From NCBI GenBank assembly GCA_035544955.1, contig DASZZN010000031.1, forward strand, positions 1 to 37,843: 37,843 nucleotides of DNA. The letters are read 5' to 3'. A program made the position numbers and the translations under genes. A model generated the notes under the pieces. The model did no database searches and had not been told where the DNA came from. It saw only the letters and a program-made list of their open reading frames with translations. Origin of the DNA: Candidatus Dormiibacterota bacterium (GTDB taxonomy: Bacteria > Chloroflexota > Dormibacteria > CF-121). Positions 26,855 through 34,093 of the stretch are shown here, in pieces; within the stretch, counting starts at the first letter, position 1, and every line of letters starts with the position of its first letter.

Positions 26855-27610
26855 ATGTTCTCGATAACCCGACCGATCGTCCGATTGACAGCCGGCGCGC
26901 TCGCGCTGGCGGCAGGCGCCGTAACGTTCACGGGCGCGCTGCCGGCATCCGCCGATAGCCTCGGCCCATTCACCTGTACCGACTGGTCCGGGGGCGTTGC
27001 CGGCACCGCCGCCACGGTGAGCTCTGTGCGCATCGCCCACCACAACGGCTATGACCGCCTGGTCATCGGGTTCGCAACCTCCAACGCGATGCCGCAATAT
27101 CAACTCACGCAGCAGGCGACGTCGAACTTCGTTCGCGACGCGAGCGGCCAACCCGTCACCCTCGCCGGCTCCGCCGGCATCCGCGCCATCCTTCGGAATG
27201 CCGACATCACCTCGGGCGCCCCGACTGACCTGAAGCCCGGGTTGCCAGCGATCCGTGAAGTGGCGCAGATCGGCAACTTCGAGCGCGTAGTGAGTTATGG
27301 CGTCGGGCTGGCGACGCCCGCGTGTTTCCGTGTTCTCGAGCTCAGCGGGCCGACTCGCCTGGTGATCGACGTCCAGACTGCGGCGGACGCTCCCGCTGCA
27401 ACCGTGGCGCCGTCAACCTCGGCGCCATCAATCGCGGCGCTGTCAACGCCGGCTGGCCAGCCGGCCACCCCCTCCGATCTCGCCGCGACCGGCCACCCGT
27501 CCCAGCCGGCGCAACCGTCGACGTTCCCGTTTGGCGTCCTGATCCTGGGACTGCTCGCCGTCATCGCCGGGTTGACCATTACCGGCATCAGGCGATTCGC
27601 GAAGAAATGA
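26855..27610 (+). CDS. secreted AMIN-like domain protein with LAATG-type C-terminal sorting signal
   Basis: This 251-residue protein starts at an ATG with AGGAGG 8 nt upstream. Residues 1-33 form a signal peptide (cleavage after ASA). Residues ~38-172 form one AMIN-like domain with CxDxSGG, YDR and a late Cys (ACFRV). A Pro/Ala/Thr/Ser linker follows. The C-terminus has LAATG, a 14-residue spacer, a hydrophobic segment (VLILGLLAVIAGLTITG) and the basic tail RRFAKK, the layout of a sortase signal of the class E LAxTG type. If no sortase exists it would simply be membrane-anchored. It lies just upstream of the sigma factor and shares its domain with the next-but-one gene. Confidence 0.8.
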   Translation: MFSITRPIVRLTAGALALAAGAVTFTGALPASADSLGPFTCTDWSGGVAGTAATVSSVRIAHHNGYDRLVIGFATSNAMPQYQLTQQATSNFVRDASGQPVTLAGSAGIRAILRNADITSGAPTDLKPGLPAIREVAQIGNFERVVSYGVGLATPACFRVLELSGPTRLVIDVQTAADAPAATVAPSTSAPSIAALSTPAGQPATPSDLAATGHPSQPAQPSTFPFGVLILGLLAVIAGLTITGIRRFAKK

Positions 27611-27650
27611 CTCACCCGTCCACGGCACTCGCAGCGTCGTTAGGATTGGC

Positions 27651-28187
27651 ATGCTCATGGATCCTGCGCTCGGGCGCGTCATTGCCCGGTGGCGAGAAGG
27701 CGATCGCGATGCCTTCGAGGAGGTCGTGGATCGCTACGGCCTCCAACTCTTGCGCACCGCTCGTTTGATCTTGCGTGATGAGGCTCTCGCCGAGGATGCC
27801 ATCCAGGACACGTTTCTCAAGGCCTGGCAGCGGATCGGCAGTTTGCGCGACGAAGACCCGGGACCCTGGCTCACAAAAATCGCCATGAATGAGAGCATCT
27901 CGACGTACAGGCGGCGCCATCGCTTCCAGGCGCTCACCGAACGCTTCGGCCGCCTCGGCGGTGGCAAGCCGGAGGTCTCGAGCGAAGCGCGGCTGGACCT
28001 CGCGCACGCGCTCGACAAGCTGACCGCGGAGCAACGTGCCGCGGTCGCGCTCCACTACTACCAGGACCTCAGCGTTGAAGAGACCGCGCGAGCCCTGAAA
28101 GTCCCGGTGGACACGATGAAATCGCGGCTGAAGACGGCGCTCCGTCGGCTCCGCGAGCTGACGGGTGGCGAGGAGGCGTTCGCATGA
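27651..28187 (+). CDS. ECF-family RNA polymerase sigma factor
   Basis: The 178-residue protein has sigma region 2 (residues ~10-80, with AFEEVVDRYG, AEDAIQDTFLKAWQ and STYRRRHRF) and region 4 (residues ~115-170, with LTAEQRAAVALHYYQDLSVEETARALKVP). There is no region 3, as expected for the ECF group. A TAGGAT box at 27641-27646 lies so near the first ATG that the second ATG (27657) may be the true start. The stop overlaps the next ATG (ATGA). This is the classic sigma/anti-sigma arrangement and implies that the downstream membrane protein controls this factor. Confidence 0.93.
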   Translation: MLMDPALGRVIARWREGDRDAFEEVVDRYGLQLLRTARLILRDEALAEDAIQDTFLKAWQRIGSLRDEDPGPWLTKIAMNESISTYRRRHRFQALTERFGRLGGGKPEVSSEARLDLAHALDKLTAEQRAAVALHYYQDLSVEETARALKVPVDTMKSRLKTALRRLRELTGGEEAFA

Positions 28188-29371
28188 GCGACGACTTCGA
28201 GAAGAACCTCCGCGATCACTTGCATCGCGAGGCCGAGGAGACCCGCGAGTTCCCGCGTCGCTTGCGCGGCCGGATCCGCGACGGCATTGCCCCCCGCGCC
28301 CGCGTGCGAATGGTGCCGCAGCTCGCCTTGGCCGGCGCCCTCGTCCTCGTCGCGGTCGCTGTCCTGGCGTTTCGAAATCCGACGATCATCAACGTCGTCA
28401 CGACTGGCATCAAGGGAATCATCGAGCCGAGCCCAACGCCCACTCCGCAACCGTTTCTCTGCCAGGACCAATCTGGAGGGTCGAGCGGAGTGACTGCGAC
28501 CCTAACGAATATACGGCCGGGCTCCCACGCGGGCGATGGCTACGACCGAGTCGTTTTCGACTTCAACGGCGGTATTCCCTCCTGGGACCTCACGCGACAG
28601 CAGTCGGCGGCGTTCACGCGCGACGCCAGCGGGCAACCGGTCACACTGGACGGAAGCGCCGGCCTCAAGCTCGTGTTCCGCGGGGCGGACGTCGCCGGCG
28701 GAGTCGCCAGCGATTTGACGCCACGATATACATCGATTCGCGAAGTTGCCCAGTTGGGGAACTTCGAGCACCAACTGACCTACGGCATCGGTCTGTCATC
28801 GTCGCAATGCGTTCGCGTGCTGCAGCTGAGCAGCTCGCGGCTGGTGGTCGACGTCGCCACCACAGGTTCAGCCTCGACGACGGCCGCCCCGACACCACTG
28901 CCGACGCAACCGGCGGCGACGGATTCGGGCTCGTTCGCTTGCCTCGATCACAGCGGCGGAGCTGATACCGGGCCGGCGATGCAACTGACCGCCGTGCGCG
29001 TCGCCCATCAGACCGGCTTCGACCGGATCGTCTTCGAATTCGCACCCCAGGCCGGCGCAACCGCGCACATTCCCGCCTACACGGTGTCGCGGCAGGCGTC
29101 GGCGAAGTTCGTCAAAGATCCGAGCGGTCTGCCGGTGACGATGCGCGGGTCAGCAGGTCTCCGCATCGTCTTCCATGGCGCAAGCGGTGCATCGAGCTAC
29201 AACGGCAGTCGCGACCAGATCTCCAACCTTCCCGTCATCCAGGAGGTCGAGCAACTCGGCGACTTCGAGGCGGTCCTGAGCTGGGGCGCCGGTCTATCGC
29301 GAGCCTCCTGCATTCGCACCCTCGAGCTCAATAATCCCACCCGGCTCGTAATCGACGTCCAGACGCCCTGA
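28184..29371 (+). CDS. membrane protein with tandem AMIN-like domains, candidate anti-sigma factor
   Basis: The 395-residue protein has ~42 charged helical residues (MSDDFEKNLRDHLHREAEE and on), one transmembrane helix (residues ~45-63), a Pro/Thr linker, and two AMIN-like domains (residues ~90-225 and ~250-394). Each domain shows CxDxSGG, a D-R motif after Gly-Tyr/Phe, and a second Cys near its end (QCVRV, SCIRT), so each may hold one disulfide. The short cytoplasmic part lacks the HxxxCxxC motif of zinc anti-sigma domains. Overlap with the sigma gene and the topology suggest a non-canonical anti-sigma factor that senses a wall ligand or the AMIN protein at 26855. Direct evidence is absent. 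Confidence 0.75.
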   Translation: MSDDFEKNLRDHLHREAEETREFPRRLRGRIRDGIAPRARVRMVPQLALAGALVLVAVAVLAFRNPTIINVVTTGIKGIIEPSPTPTPQPFLCQDQSGGSSGVTATLTNIRPGSHAGDGYDRVVFDFNGGIPSWDLTRQQSAAFTRDASGQPVTLDGSAGLKLVFRGADVAGGVASDLTPRYTSIREVAQLGNFEHQLTYGIGLSSSQCVRVLQLSSSRLVVDVATTGSASTTAAPTPLPTQPAATDSGSFACLDHSGGADTGPAMQLTAVRVAHQTGFDRIVFEFAPQAGATAHIPAYTVSRQASAKFVKDPSGLPVTMRGSAGLRIVFHGASGASSYNGSRDQISNLPVIQEVEQLGDFEAVLSWGAGLSRASCIRTLELNNPTRLVIDVQTP

Positions 29372-29413
29372 CCGCTTCCTGGAACCTTTACCCGATTCCC
29401 GCGTCTTAGTCCT

Positions 29414-29803
29414 GTGGGTCCGCCGTCACGACGAATCCTGATCGGGAGTACCGGGCTCCTCTTGCTCCTGATCGCCGGCGTGCTTGCCCTGCTCCTGATG
29501 TCTCGACCTGAGGCAGCTCCCAGTGGGCCGCCGTCGATCCGCGGGACCATCACGAGTCTGACTCCCGTTGCGGGCCAGGGCGTCATCCTCGTCGAGGAGC
29601 GCCCGCAGGACCAGGCCGGCTCTAACAAGGCGAGCGTCACCGTCAACGCGGCGACACGCATCTATCGTGGCCGGGTGAGCGCCTCGACGACAGGGTCATT
29701 CGGTGACCTGCGAAATGGGCAGCAAGTCGAGGTGTGGTTCGACGGGCCGGTGCTCACCTCGTATCCAGTCCAGGCGACCGCAAGCGTGATCGTTATCCCC
29801 TAG
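29414..29803 (+). CDS. DUF3221-like membrane-anchored protein
   Basis: The 129-residue protein has an N-terminal transmembrane or uncleaved signal segment (ILIGSTGLLLLLIAGVLALL, residues ~8-27). A small beta domain follows, with IRGTITSLTP, ILVEE, and the C-terminal block SFGDLRNGQQVEVWFDGPV, then SYPVQATASVIVI. That block fits the DUF3221 (YobA-like) family of secreted proteins of unknown function. No lipobox cysteine is seen. The start is GTG 29414, 42 nt after the AMIN-like membrane protein and on the same strand, so it is probably in the same unit. It converges on the MBL gene with 23 nt between them. Confidence 0.7.
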   Translation: MGPPSRRILIGSTGLLLLLIAGVLALLLMSRPEAAPSGPPSIRGTITSLTPVAGQGVILVEERPQDQAGSNKASVTVNAATRIYRGRVSASTTGSFGDLRNGQQVEVWFDGPVLTSYPVQATASVIVIP

Positions 29804-29826
29804 AGCGAGGGCGGGAATCCCTGCCG

Positions 29827-30387
29827 CTATCGGGGACTTTCGGCCGAAGGCTTGAACGGCGCCCCGTGCCCGGGGACGATGAGTCCGGCGATCTCCAGTA
29901 CCCGCGCCCGGTGGCGATGGAGCGCCGACGGGTCAGACGCCAGGGGATCCTCCGCCGGACCGCTCGCCGACCACCAGAGATGGGTGAACGCCACGTTGCC
30001 CTCGCTGGTCATGACGATCGTCGTGATGTCCTGCGGCGTGTGCCCAGGTGTTTCGAGCAGGTGAATCGATGGGCTGAGCACAAACCCCTCCGCCGGGCGC
30101 TGTTCCCAGACGTCGCCCCGATAGATCGCCCAGAAGTCGTGAAACCGGGCGTTCGGAAAGAGTGCCGCGTTGAGCGTGTGGTCCGGGTGATGGTGGGAAA
30201 AGATGACGTCCGTGATCTCGTCTGGCGAATGAACCAGCTTCTCGAGCGGGCGCAGAATGGCGGCCGGTTCCGGCACCATTCCCGGGTCGATGATCACCCA
30301 GACGTGGCCGTCGCGCACGAAGCTTACCGTGCCGGCGACGCGATCCCCGACGTAACCGGTGAAGAGGACCTGGAATTCAGCAGCCAC
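29827..30387 (-). CDS. metallo-beta-lactamase fold hydrolase (MBLAC1-like)
   Basis: The product has the zinc signature HHHPDH (in VIFSHHHPDHTLNAALFPN), a later GHTPQDI, and a C-terminal PGHGAPF. It is a small MBL-fold hydrolase resembling the MBLAC1 group. I start it at the GTG 30385-30387 (186 residues, VAAEFQVLFTGYVGD). This removes a non-conserved leader and leaves the -10-like TACAAT (30397-30402) 9 nt upstream. An ATG at 30444 would add 19 residues encoded inside a direct repeat. It is divergent from the carbonic anhydrase gene. The substrate is unknown. Confidence 0.85.
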   Translation of the reverse strand: MAAEFQVLFTGYVGDRVAGTVSFVRDGHVWVIIDPGMVPEPAAILRPLEKLVHSPDEITDVIFSHHHPDHTLNAALFPNARFHDFWAIYRGDVWEQRPAEGFVLSPSIHLLETPGHTPQDITTIVMTSEGNVAFTHLWWSASGPAEDPLASDPSALHRHRARVLEIAGLIVPGHGAPFKPSAESPR

Positions 30388-30396
30388 GGCTCGTCG

Positions 30397-30402
30397 ATTG
30401 TA
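30397..30402 (-). promoter_or_regulatory. -10 box TACAAT of the MBL-fold gene
   Basis: On the minus strand TACAAT lies 9 nt before the chosen GTG start, consistent with a leaderless or near-leaderless mRNA. The two direct repeats at 30403-30446 directly abut its upstream side, where an activator or sigma factor would contact DNA. Confidence 0.45.
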
Positions 30403-30446
30403 CGAATAGTCCAAGTGACATCCTGCGAATACTCCAATTGACATCC
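30403..30446 (+). repeat. two 21-nt direct repeats in a divergent promoter region
   Basis: The copies at 30403-30423 and 30426-30446 match at 19 of 21 positions, are separated by TG, and so have a 23-nt period, about two helical turns. They share CGAATA, TCCAA and TGACATCC. The pair abuts the -10 box of the leftward MBL gene. The second copy contains the TTGACA likely used as -35 by the rightward carbonic anhydrase gene. This is a strong candidate for a regulator binding site. Confidence 0.75.
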
Positions 30447-30465
30447 CTTACCGAGTCTGAATAAA
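30438..30465 (+). promoter_or_regulatory. promoter of the carbonic anhydrase gene
   Basis: A perfect -35 TTGACA (30438-30443) is followed after 16 nt by AATAAA (30460-30465), or after 17 nt by ATAAAT. Either gives a leader of ~40 nt that carries the Shine-Dalgarno sequence AAGGAGG at 30497-30503. The -35 lies inside the second direct repeat. Confidence 0.5.
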
Positions 30466-30510
30466 TCGAAGGACCAATAGCGGCCGCTTGACAAGGAAGG
30501 AGGATCCATT

Positions 30511-31026
30511 GTGAGTGTTACCGACGATCTGTTGAAGAACAACGAGGCGTATGCGCGATCGTTCAGCGCGGGCAATCTGACACTGCCACCGGCCAAGAAG
30601 CTGTTCGTCCTGGCCTGCATGGACGCCCGGCTGCACGTCAGCAAGATCCTGGGGCTCCAGGAAGGCGATGCCCATGTCTTCCGTAATGCTGGCGGCGTCG
30701 CCACCATGGATGCGATCCGGTCGCTGACGATCTCCCAGCGGCTGCTGGGCACCGAAGAAGTCATCCTCATCCACCACACCGACTGCGGCATGCTGACCTT
30801 CAAGGACGATGAGGTCAGCGCCCAGATCGAGGAGGACACCGGAATCCGGCCTGCGTTCCGGCTCGAGGCGTTCTCGAACCTCGAGAAGGACGTGCGCCAG
30901 TCGATCGCCCGAATCAAGGCCAGCCCCTTCATCCCGCGCAAAGACAAGCTGCGCGGCTTCGTCTATGACGTCAAATCGGGGCGGCTCAACGAAGTCGCCG
31001 TGGAGGCCGCCACCGCCAGGCGGTAG
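30511..31026 (+). CDS. beta-carbonic anhydrase
   Basis: The 171-residue enzyme interconverts CO2 and bicarbonate. The zinc site is Cys36, His89 and Cys92, in the motifs ACMDARL and HHTDCGM. Asp38 and Arg40 form the usual catalytic dyad, and FRNAGG is present near residue 57. The size and motifs resemble the small clade with Mycobacterium Rv1284. The start is GTG 30511, set by AAGGAGG 7 nt upstream, the strongest ribosome site in the window. It is a single gene, followed by a strong hairpin at 31039-31068. Confidence 0.95.
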   Translation: MSVTDDLLKNNEAYARSFSAGNLTLPPAKKLFVLACMDARLHVSKILGLQEGDAHVFRNAGGVATMDAIRSLTISQRLLGTEEVILIHHTDCGMLTFKDDEVSAQIEEDTGIRPAFRLEAFSNLEKDVRQSIARIKASPFIPRKDKLRGFVYDVKSGRLNEVAVEAATARR

Positions 31027-31038
31027 CTCCAGCCCGAT

Positions 31039-31068
31039 GCCGGTGGCGTCTCTAATGACGTCACCGGC
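31039..31068 (+). terminator. strong hairpin after carbonic anhydrase gene
   Basis: GCCGGTGGCGTC pairs with GACGTCACCGGC over 12 bp with one G-T pair and the loop TCTAAT, 12 nt after the stop codon. No T-run follows, so it may act as a 3' stabilising or Rho-assisted terminator rather than a classic intrinsic one. Confidence 0.5.
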
Positions 31069-31154
31069 ACACGCCGGACCGTCGCAAGGTCCCGGCTGGC
31101 CGACATCCCCGAGCGGGTTAGCAAGCCCCTCGGAACAACGCCGTTACATTTGCC

Positions 31155-32009
31155 GTGATTTGGCCCCGGCTTTCGCCAACGCGGTCGGCGGTCTTCTTCA
31201 CGATCAATGCGTTCGCGATCTCCTGGCTGTGCTGGCTCCCGTTGGTGGCGTCCGAGCGCGGGCTGAACCTGATCCCTCTGTCGGTCTCGCCCCTACTGGT
31301 ACTGCTGGGGACCTTCGGACCATTCTTCAGCGCCGTCACCATGGTCGCGCGCAGGTCGGGGTTCCGTGGCCTCGGTCAGTTCCTCGGCCAGGCCCTCCGC
31401 TGGCGCGTTGGCCTCCAGTGGTACGCCTACGCGCTCCTCGCACCGGCTGCGATCCGCCTCATCGTCATCGCCCTCCACATTTCGAAAGGTGGGTCCGTTT
31501 CGGACTTGACGGATCCGGCGCGCTGGCTGGCCATCCCCTCGACCTTCTTGATCGTGCTCCTCATCGGCGGACCGACCGGCGAGGAGTTTGGATGGCGCGG
31601 CTTTCTGCTGCAGCGCGTGCAGCCGCTCTGCGGACTGCTGGGCGCCGCCATCTTGATCGGGGTGGTTTCGGCCCTCTGGCACCTACCCCTCTTCTGGATC
31701 TCGGGCACCGCGCAAAGCCACCTGCCCTTCGCCCTCTTTGTCGTGCGTACGGTGGCGCTCTCGGTCATTTCAACCTGGCTCTACAACGGCACCCGCAGGA
31801 GCCTGCTGTTCGTCCTCCTCTTCCACGCGTCGCTCAACACCTGGCCCAACACCGTCTCCATCCTCGAGGCGCAGGGGACGATCGCTCCCTATACGAGCAC
31901 GACCATCATTTATGCGGGATGGGCGGCACAGTTGGTGATCCTGGGCCTGCTCCGCGGCCGAGGCGAACGCCGAAAGCCGCAGGAGGCGTCCCCGGCCGTC
32001 GCTGCCTGA
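31155..32009 (+). CDS. CPBP family intramembrane metalloprotease
   Basis: The 284-residue protein has about seven hydrophobic segments and the CPBP/CAAX-protease motifs. These are EEFGWRGFLL (two Glu, then Arg; residues ~145-155), a following SALWHLPLF with His, and FHASLN. Members cleave prenylated or other membrane proteins, or act in bacteriocin self-immunity; the substrate here is unknown. The start is a GTG at 31155 with no Shine-Dalgarno sequence. TACATT lies only 4 nt upstream, which does not fit a simple leaderless start. Confidence 0.9.
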   Translation: MIWPRLSPTRSAVFFTINAFAISWLCWLPLVASERGLNLIPLSVSPLLVLLGTFGPFFSAVTMVARRSGFRGLGQFLGQALRWRVGLQWYAYALLAPAAIRLIVIALHISKGGSVSDLTDPARWLAIPSTFLIVLLIGGPTGEEFGWRGFLLQRVQPLCGLLGAAILIGVVSALWHLPLFWISGTAQSHLPFALFVVRTVALSVISTWLYNGTRRSLLFVLLFHASLNTWPNTVSILEAQGTIAPYTSTTIIYAGWAAQLVILGLLRGRGERRKPQEASPAVAA

Positions 32010-32069
32010 GTCAACCACGCGAGGGATCGCCTCATTCGCGCGGTTGATTCGTTTCTCGGCCGACATGGC

Positions 32070-32075
32070 TACCCT
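32070..32075 (+). promoter_or_regulatory. -10 box TACCCT of the two-component operon
   Basis: TACCCT ends 7 nt before the GTG start at 32083, so the mRNA would begin at or beside the start codon. A TTGATT at 32044-32049 is a poor -35 at 20 nt. Confidence 0.35.
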
Positions 32076-32082
32076 GTAGCCA

Positions 32083-33306
32083 GTGGAAACGGGCGCCCAC
32101 GGATGGGGCTGGATTGGGCGGCTGCAGCCGCGCACCTTCGATCGGGTGCTGGTTGGGGTGCTCCTCCTCTTCGGATTGATCAACGCACTCCTCGACCTGC
32201 GGTTGGCCGAACGCGAGCCCGGTTATCCGTTCCGTGCGCAGACGGGCCTGGCGATCGCGGTTGTTCTTGGCCTTGCCCTGATGCTGGTGCAGGTCCTGCC
32301 GTTGCTCTGGCGACGAAGTTATCCCAGCCTCGTTCTCCTTCTTGTCGGCGGCGCCTTCGGCGCCAGGGTTTTGCTGGGTTTCAGTCCGGGCATCGCCGGG
32401 TTCGGGCTCCTGGTCGCGATGTACAGCGTCGCTGCGTACGAAGTGCGGGCTCGTCGATTGGTTTTTCTGGTCGTTGCGGGACTGGGATTCGTCGCCGGCT
32501 TCGTCGTCTTCGGCGTCACGGGCAATCCCCGGTCCTTCGCCATCACCGTCCCCAGTCTGTTCTTCGTCGCCGCCTGGCTGATCGGTGACTACCTTCGGAC
32601 CCGGCGCGCCTATGTGGCGCAGCTGGAGGAGCGGGCGGCGCGGCTCGAGCGTGAGCGCGATCAGGACCGCCGGCTCGCCGCCGACGAGGAGCGCACGCGG
32701 ATTGCGCGCGAGCTTCACGACGTCGTTGCCCATGATGTCAGTGTGATTGCGATCCAGGCCGGGGCGGCCCGGGCGGTGCAAGCGAGCAAGCCGGAGGCGG
32801 CGGCGCAGGCCCTGAGTCTCATCGAAACGACGGCGCGGGAGACCCTCATCGAGTTGAACCGGCTGCTCGGGGTGCTGCGCGGCGGGAACGGAGCCACGCC
32901 GGATCGCAGCCCGCAGCCAGGGATTGGCCAACTATCTGGTCTCGTGGAGGAACTGCGTGCCGCGGGGCTCGAGGTCGACGCTCGCGTCGAGGGTAAGGCC
33001 AAACCGCTGCCGCCCGCACTCGACCTCTCCGCCTATCGCATCCTCCAGGAGGCGACCACCAACGTCCTCAAGCACGCCCGCGCCCGCCGGGTCGACATCC
33101 GCGTGCGCTACAGCGAGACGACGCTCGCGCTCGACATCCGCGATGACGGCGCCGGGGATGGCGGTGATCCTGCCTCGGCGTCTGGTCACGGATTGATCGG
33201 CATGCGCGAGCGGGTCGCGCTGTTTGGCGGCAAGTTGCACGCCGGGCGCAATCGCGCGGGCGGATTCTCGGTCCACGCGCGCCTGCCGCTCGAGCCCGCA
33301 CCGTGA
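32083..33306 (+). CDS. NarL-type sensor histidine kinase
   Basis: The 407-residue kinase has five or so transmembrane helices (residues ~20-165) with very short loops, then a helical linker. The HisKA_3 dimerisation domain has the phospho-acceptor His212 in RIARELHDVVAHDVSVI. The C-terminal ATPase domain (residues ~300-405) has the N box LQEATTNVLKHA, DIRDDGAGD and GHGLIGMRERV. The lack of a large outer domain suggests sensing within the membrane, as in kinases for membrane-active antibiotics. Its stop overlaps the regulator gene, so the two form a pair. Confidence 0.93.
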   Translation: METGAHGWGWIGRLQPRTFDRVLVGVLLLFGLINALLDLRLAEREPGYPFRAQTGLAIAVVLGLALMLVQVLPLLWRRSYPSLVLLLVGGAFGARVLLGFSPGIAGFGLLVAMYSVAAYEVRARRLVFLVVAGLGFVAGFVVFGVTGNPRSFAITVPSLFFVAAWLIGDYLRTRRAYVAQLEERAARLERERDQDRRLAADEERTRIARELHDVVAHDVSVIAIQAGAARAVQASKPEAAAQALSLIETTARETLIELNRLLGVLRGGNGATPDRSPQPGIGQLSGLVEELRAAGLEVDARVEGKAKPLPPALDLSAYRILQEATTNVLKHARARRVDIRVRYSETTLALDIRDDGAGDGGDPASASGHGLIGMRERVALFGGKLHAGRNRAGGFSVHARLPLEPAP

Positions 33307-33968
33307 TGCCGATACGCGTGTTGATCGTCGACGACCAGGCGCTCGTCCGAGCCGGGTTTCGCATGATCCTGGAAGCCCAGCCTGACCTCGAAGTCGTCGG
33401 TGAGGCCGGAGACGGATCCGCGGCGATCGACGCGGTCCGCACGCTCCAGCCGGATGTCGTCCTGATGGACGTTCGGATGCCGGGCGTCGATGGCATCGAG
33501 GCTACCCGGCGACTGACCGAGGCCGGTGTGCCAGGCAGGATCGTGATCCTGACCACTTACGACCTGGACGAATACGTCTTCGACGCGCTGGCCGCCGGCG
33601 CCAGCGGCTTCCTGCTCAAGCACGTCCCGCCGGAAGAGCTGGTCCGCGGCGTGCGGGTGGCGGCGAGTGGCGAGGCGCTGCTCGCGCCATCGATCACCAA
33701 GCGGCTCATCGAGGAGTTTGCGAAGCAACGCGCGCCCGTCCGTGCCAGCGGCACCGACTTGAAGAGCCTGACCGATCGAGAGCGCGAGGTGCTGACACTC
33801 CTGGGCCGCGGGCTCTCCAACCCGGAGATCGCTAAAGACCTGAAGGTCGGAGAGGCCACGGTCAAGACGCACGTCGCCCATGTGCTCGACAAGCTGGAAC
33901 TGCGCGACCGCGTCCAGGCCGTGATCTTCGCCTACGAGATCGGCCTGATCAAACCCGGCGCCGCCTAA
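33306..33968 (+). CDS. NarL/FixJ-type response regulator
   Basis: The 220-residue regulator has a receiver domain with Asp9, Asp10 and the phosphorylated Asp55 (VVLMDVRMPG). Conserved Thr and Lys positions lie in ILTTYDLDEYV and GFLLKHVPPEE. The LuxR-type helix-turn-helix is near residues 155-210 (LTDREREVLTLLGRGLSNPEIAK). I start it at ATG 33306, overlapping the kinase stop by one base (TGATG); GTG 33303 is equally coupled. It probably controls the ABC transporter genes downstream, since this gene order is typical. The DNA target is not identified. Confidence 0.93.
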   Translation: MPIRVLIVDDQALVRAGFRMILEAQPDLEVVGEAGDGSAAIDAVRTLQPDVVLMDVRMPGVDGIEATRRLTEAGVPGRIVILTTYDLDEYVFDALAAGASGFLLKHVPPEELVRGVRVAASGEALLAPSITKRLIEEFAKQRAPVRASGTDLKSLTDREREVLTLLGRGLSNPEIAKDLKVGEATVKTHVAHVLDKLELRDRVQAVIFAYEIGLIKPGAA

Positions 33969-33986
33969 CTCCGCCGCGAGGCGGAG
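33969..33986 (+). terminator. hairpin directly after the response regulator gene
   Basis: CTCCGCC-GCGA-GGCGGAG is a perfect 7-bp stem with a GNRA-type tetraloop, starting one base after the TAA stop. There is no T-run, so it may reduce rather than end readthrough into the ABC genes. Confidence 0.4.
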
Positions 33987-34093
33987 CCCGGCTCCCCCGC
34001 GCAGCGGACCCAAAGATCGGGCGCACAGGTGACGACGCGGGGCTGTTGCACCCCTACCGTGAACGTCACAGTTCGTTTGTGAAGGAGATGCCA

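Noticed and set aside
29804-29826. Bidirectional terminator between the DUF3221-like and MBL genes
   Set aside because: The GGGCGGGAATCCCTGCC stretch pairs only partly and no T-run follows on either strand.
30488-30493. A second TTGACA as -35 of the carbonic anhydrase gene
   Set aside because: It lies against the Shine-Dalgarno sequence, so the -10 would fall within the coding region. The copy at 30438 fits better.
34046-34093. Earlier start for the ABC ATPase
   Set aside because: AAGGAG at 34082-34087 sits correctly for ATG 34094, and the extra residues are not family-like.
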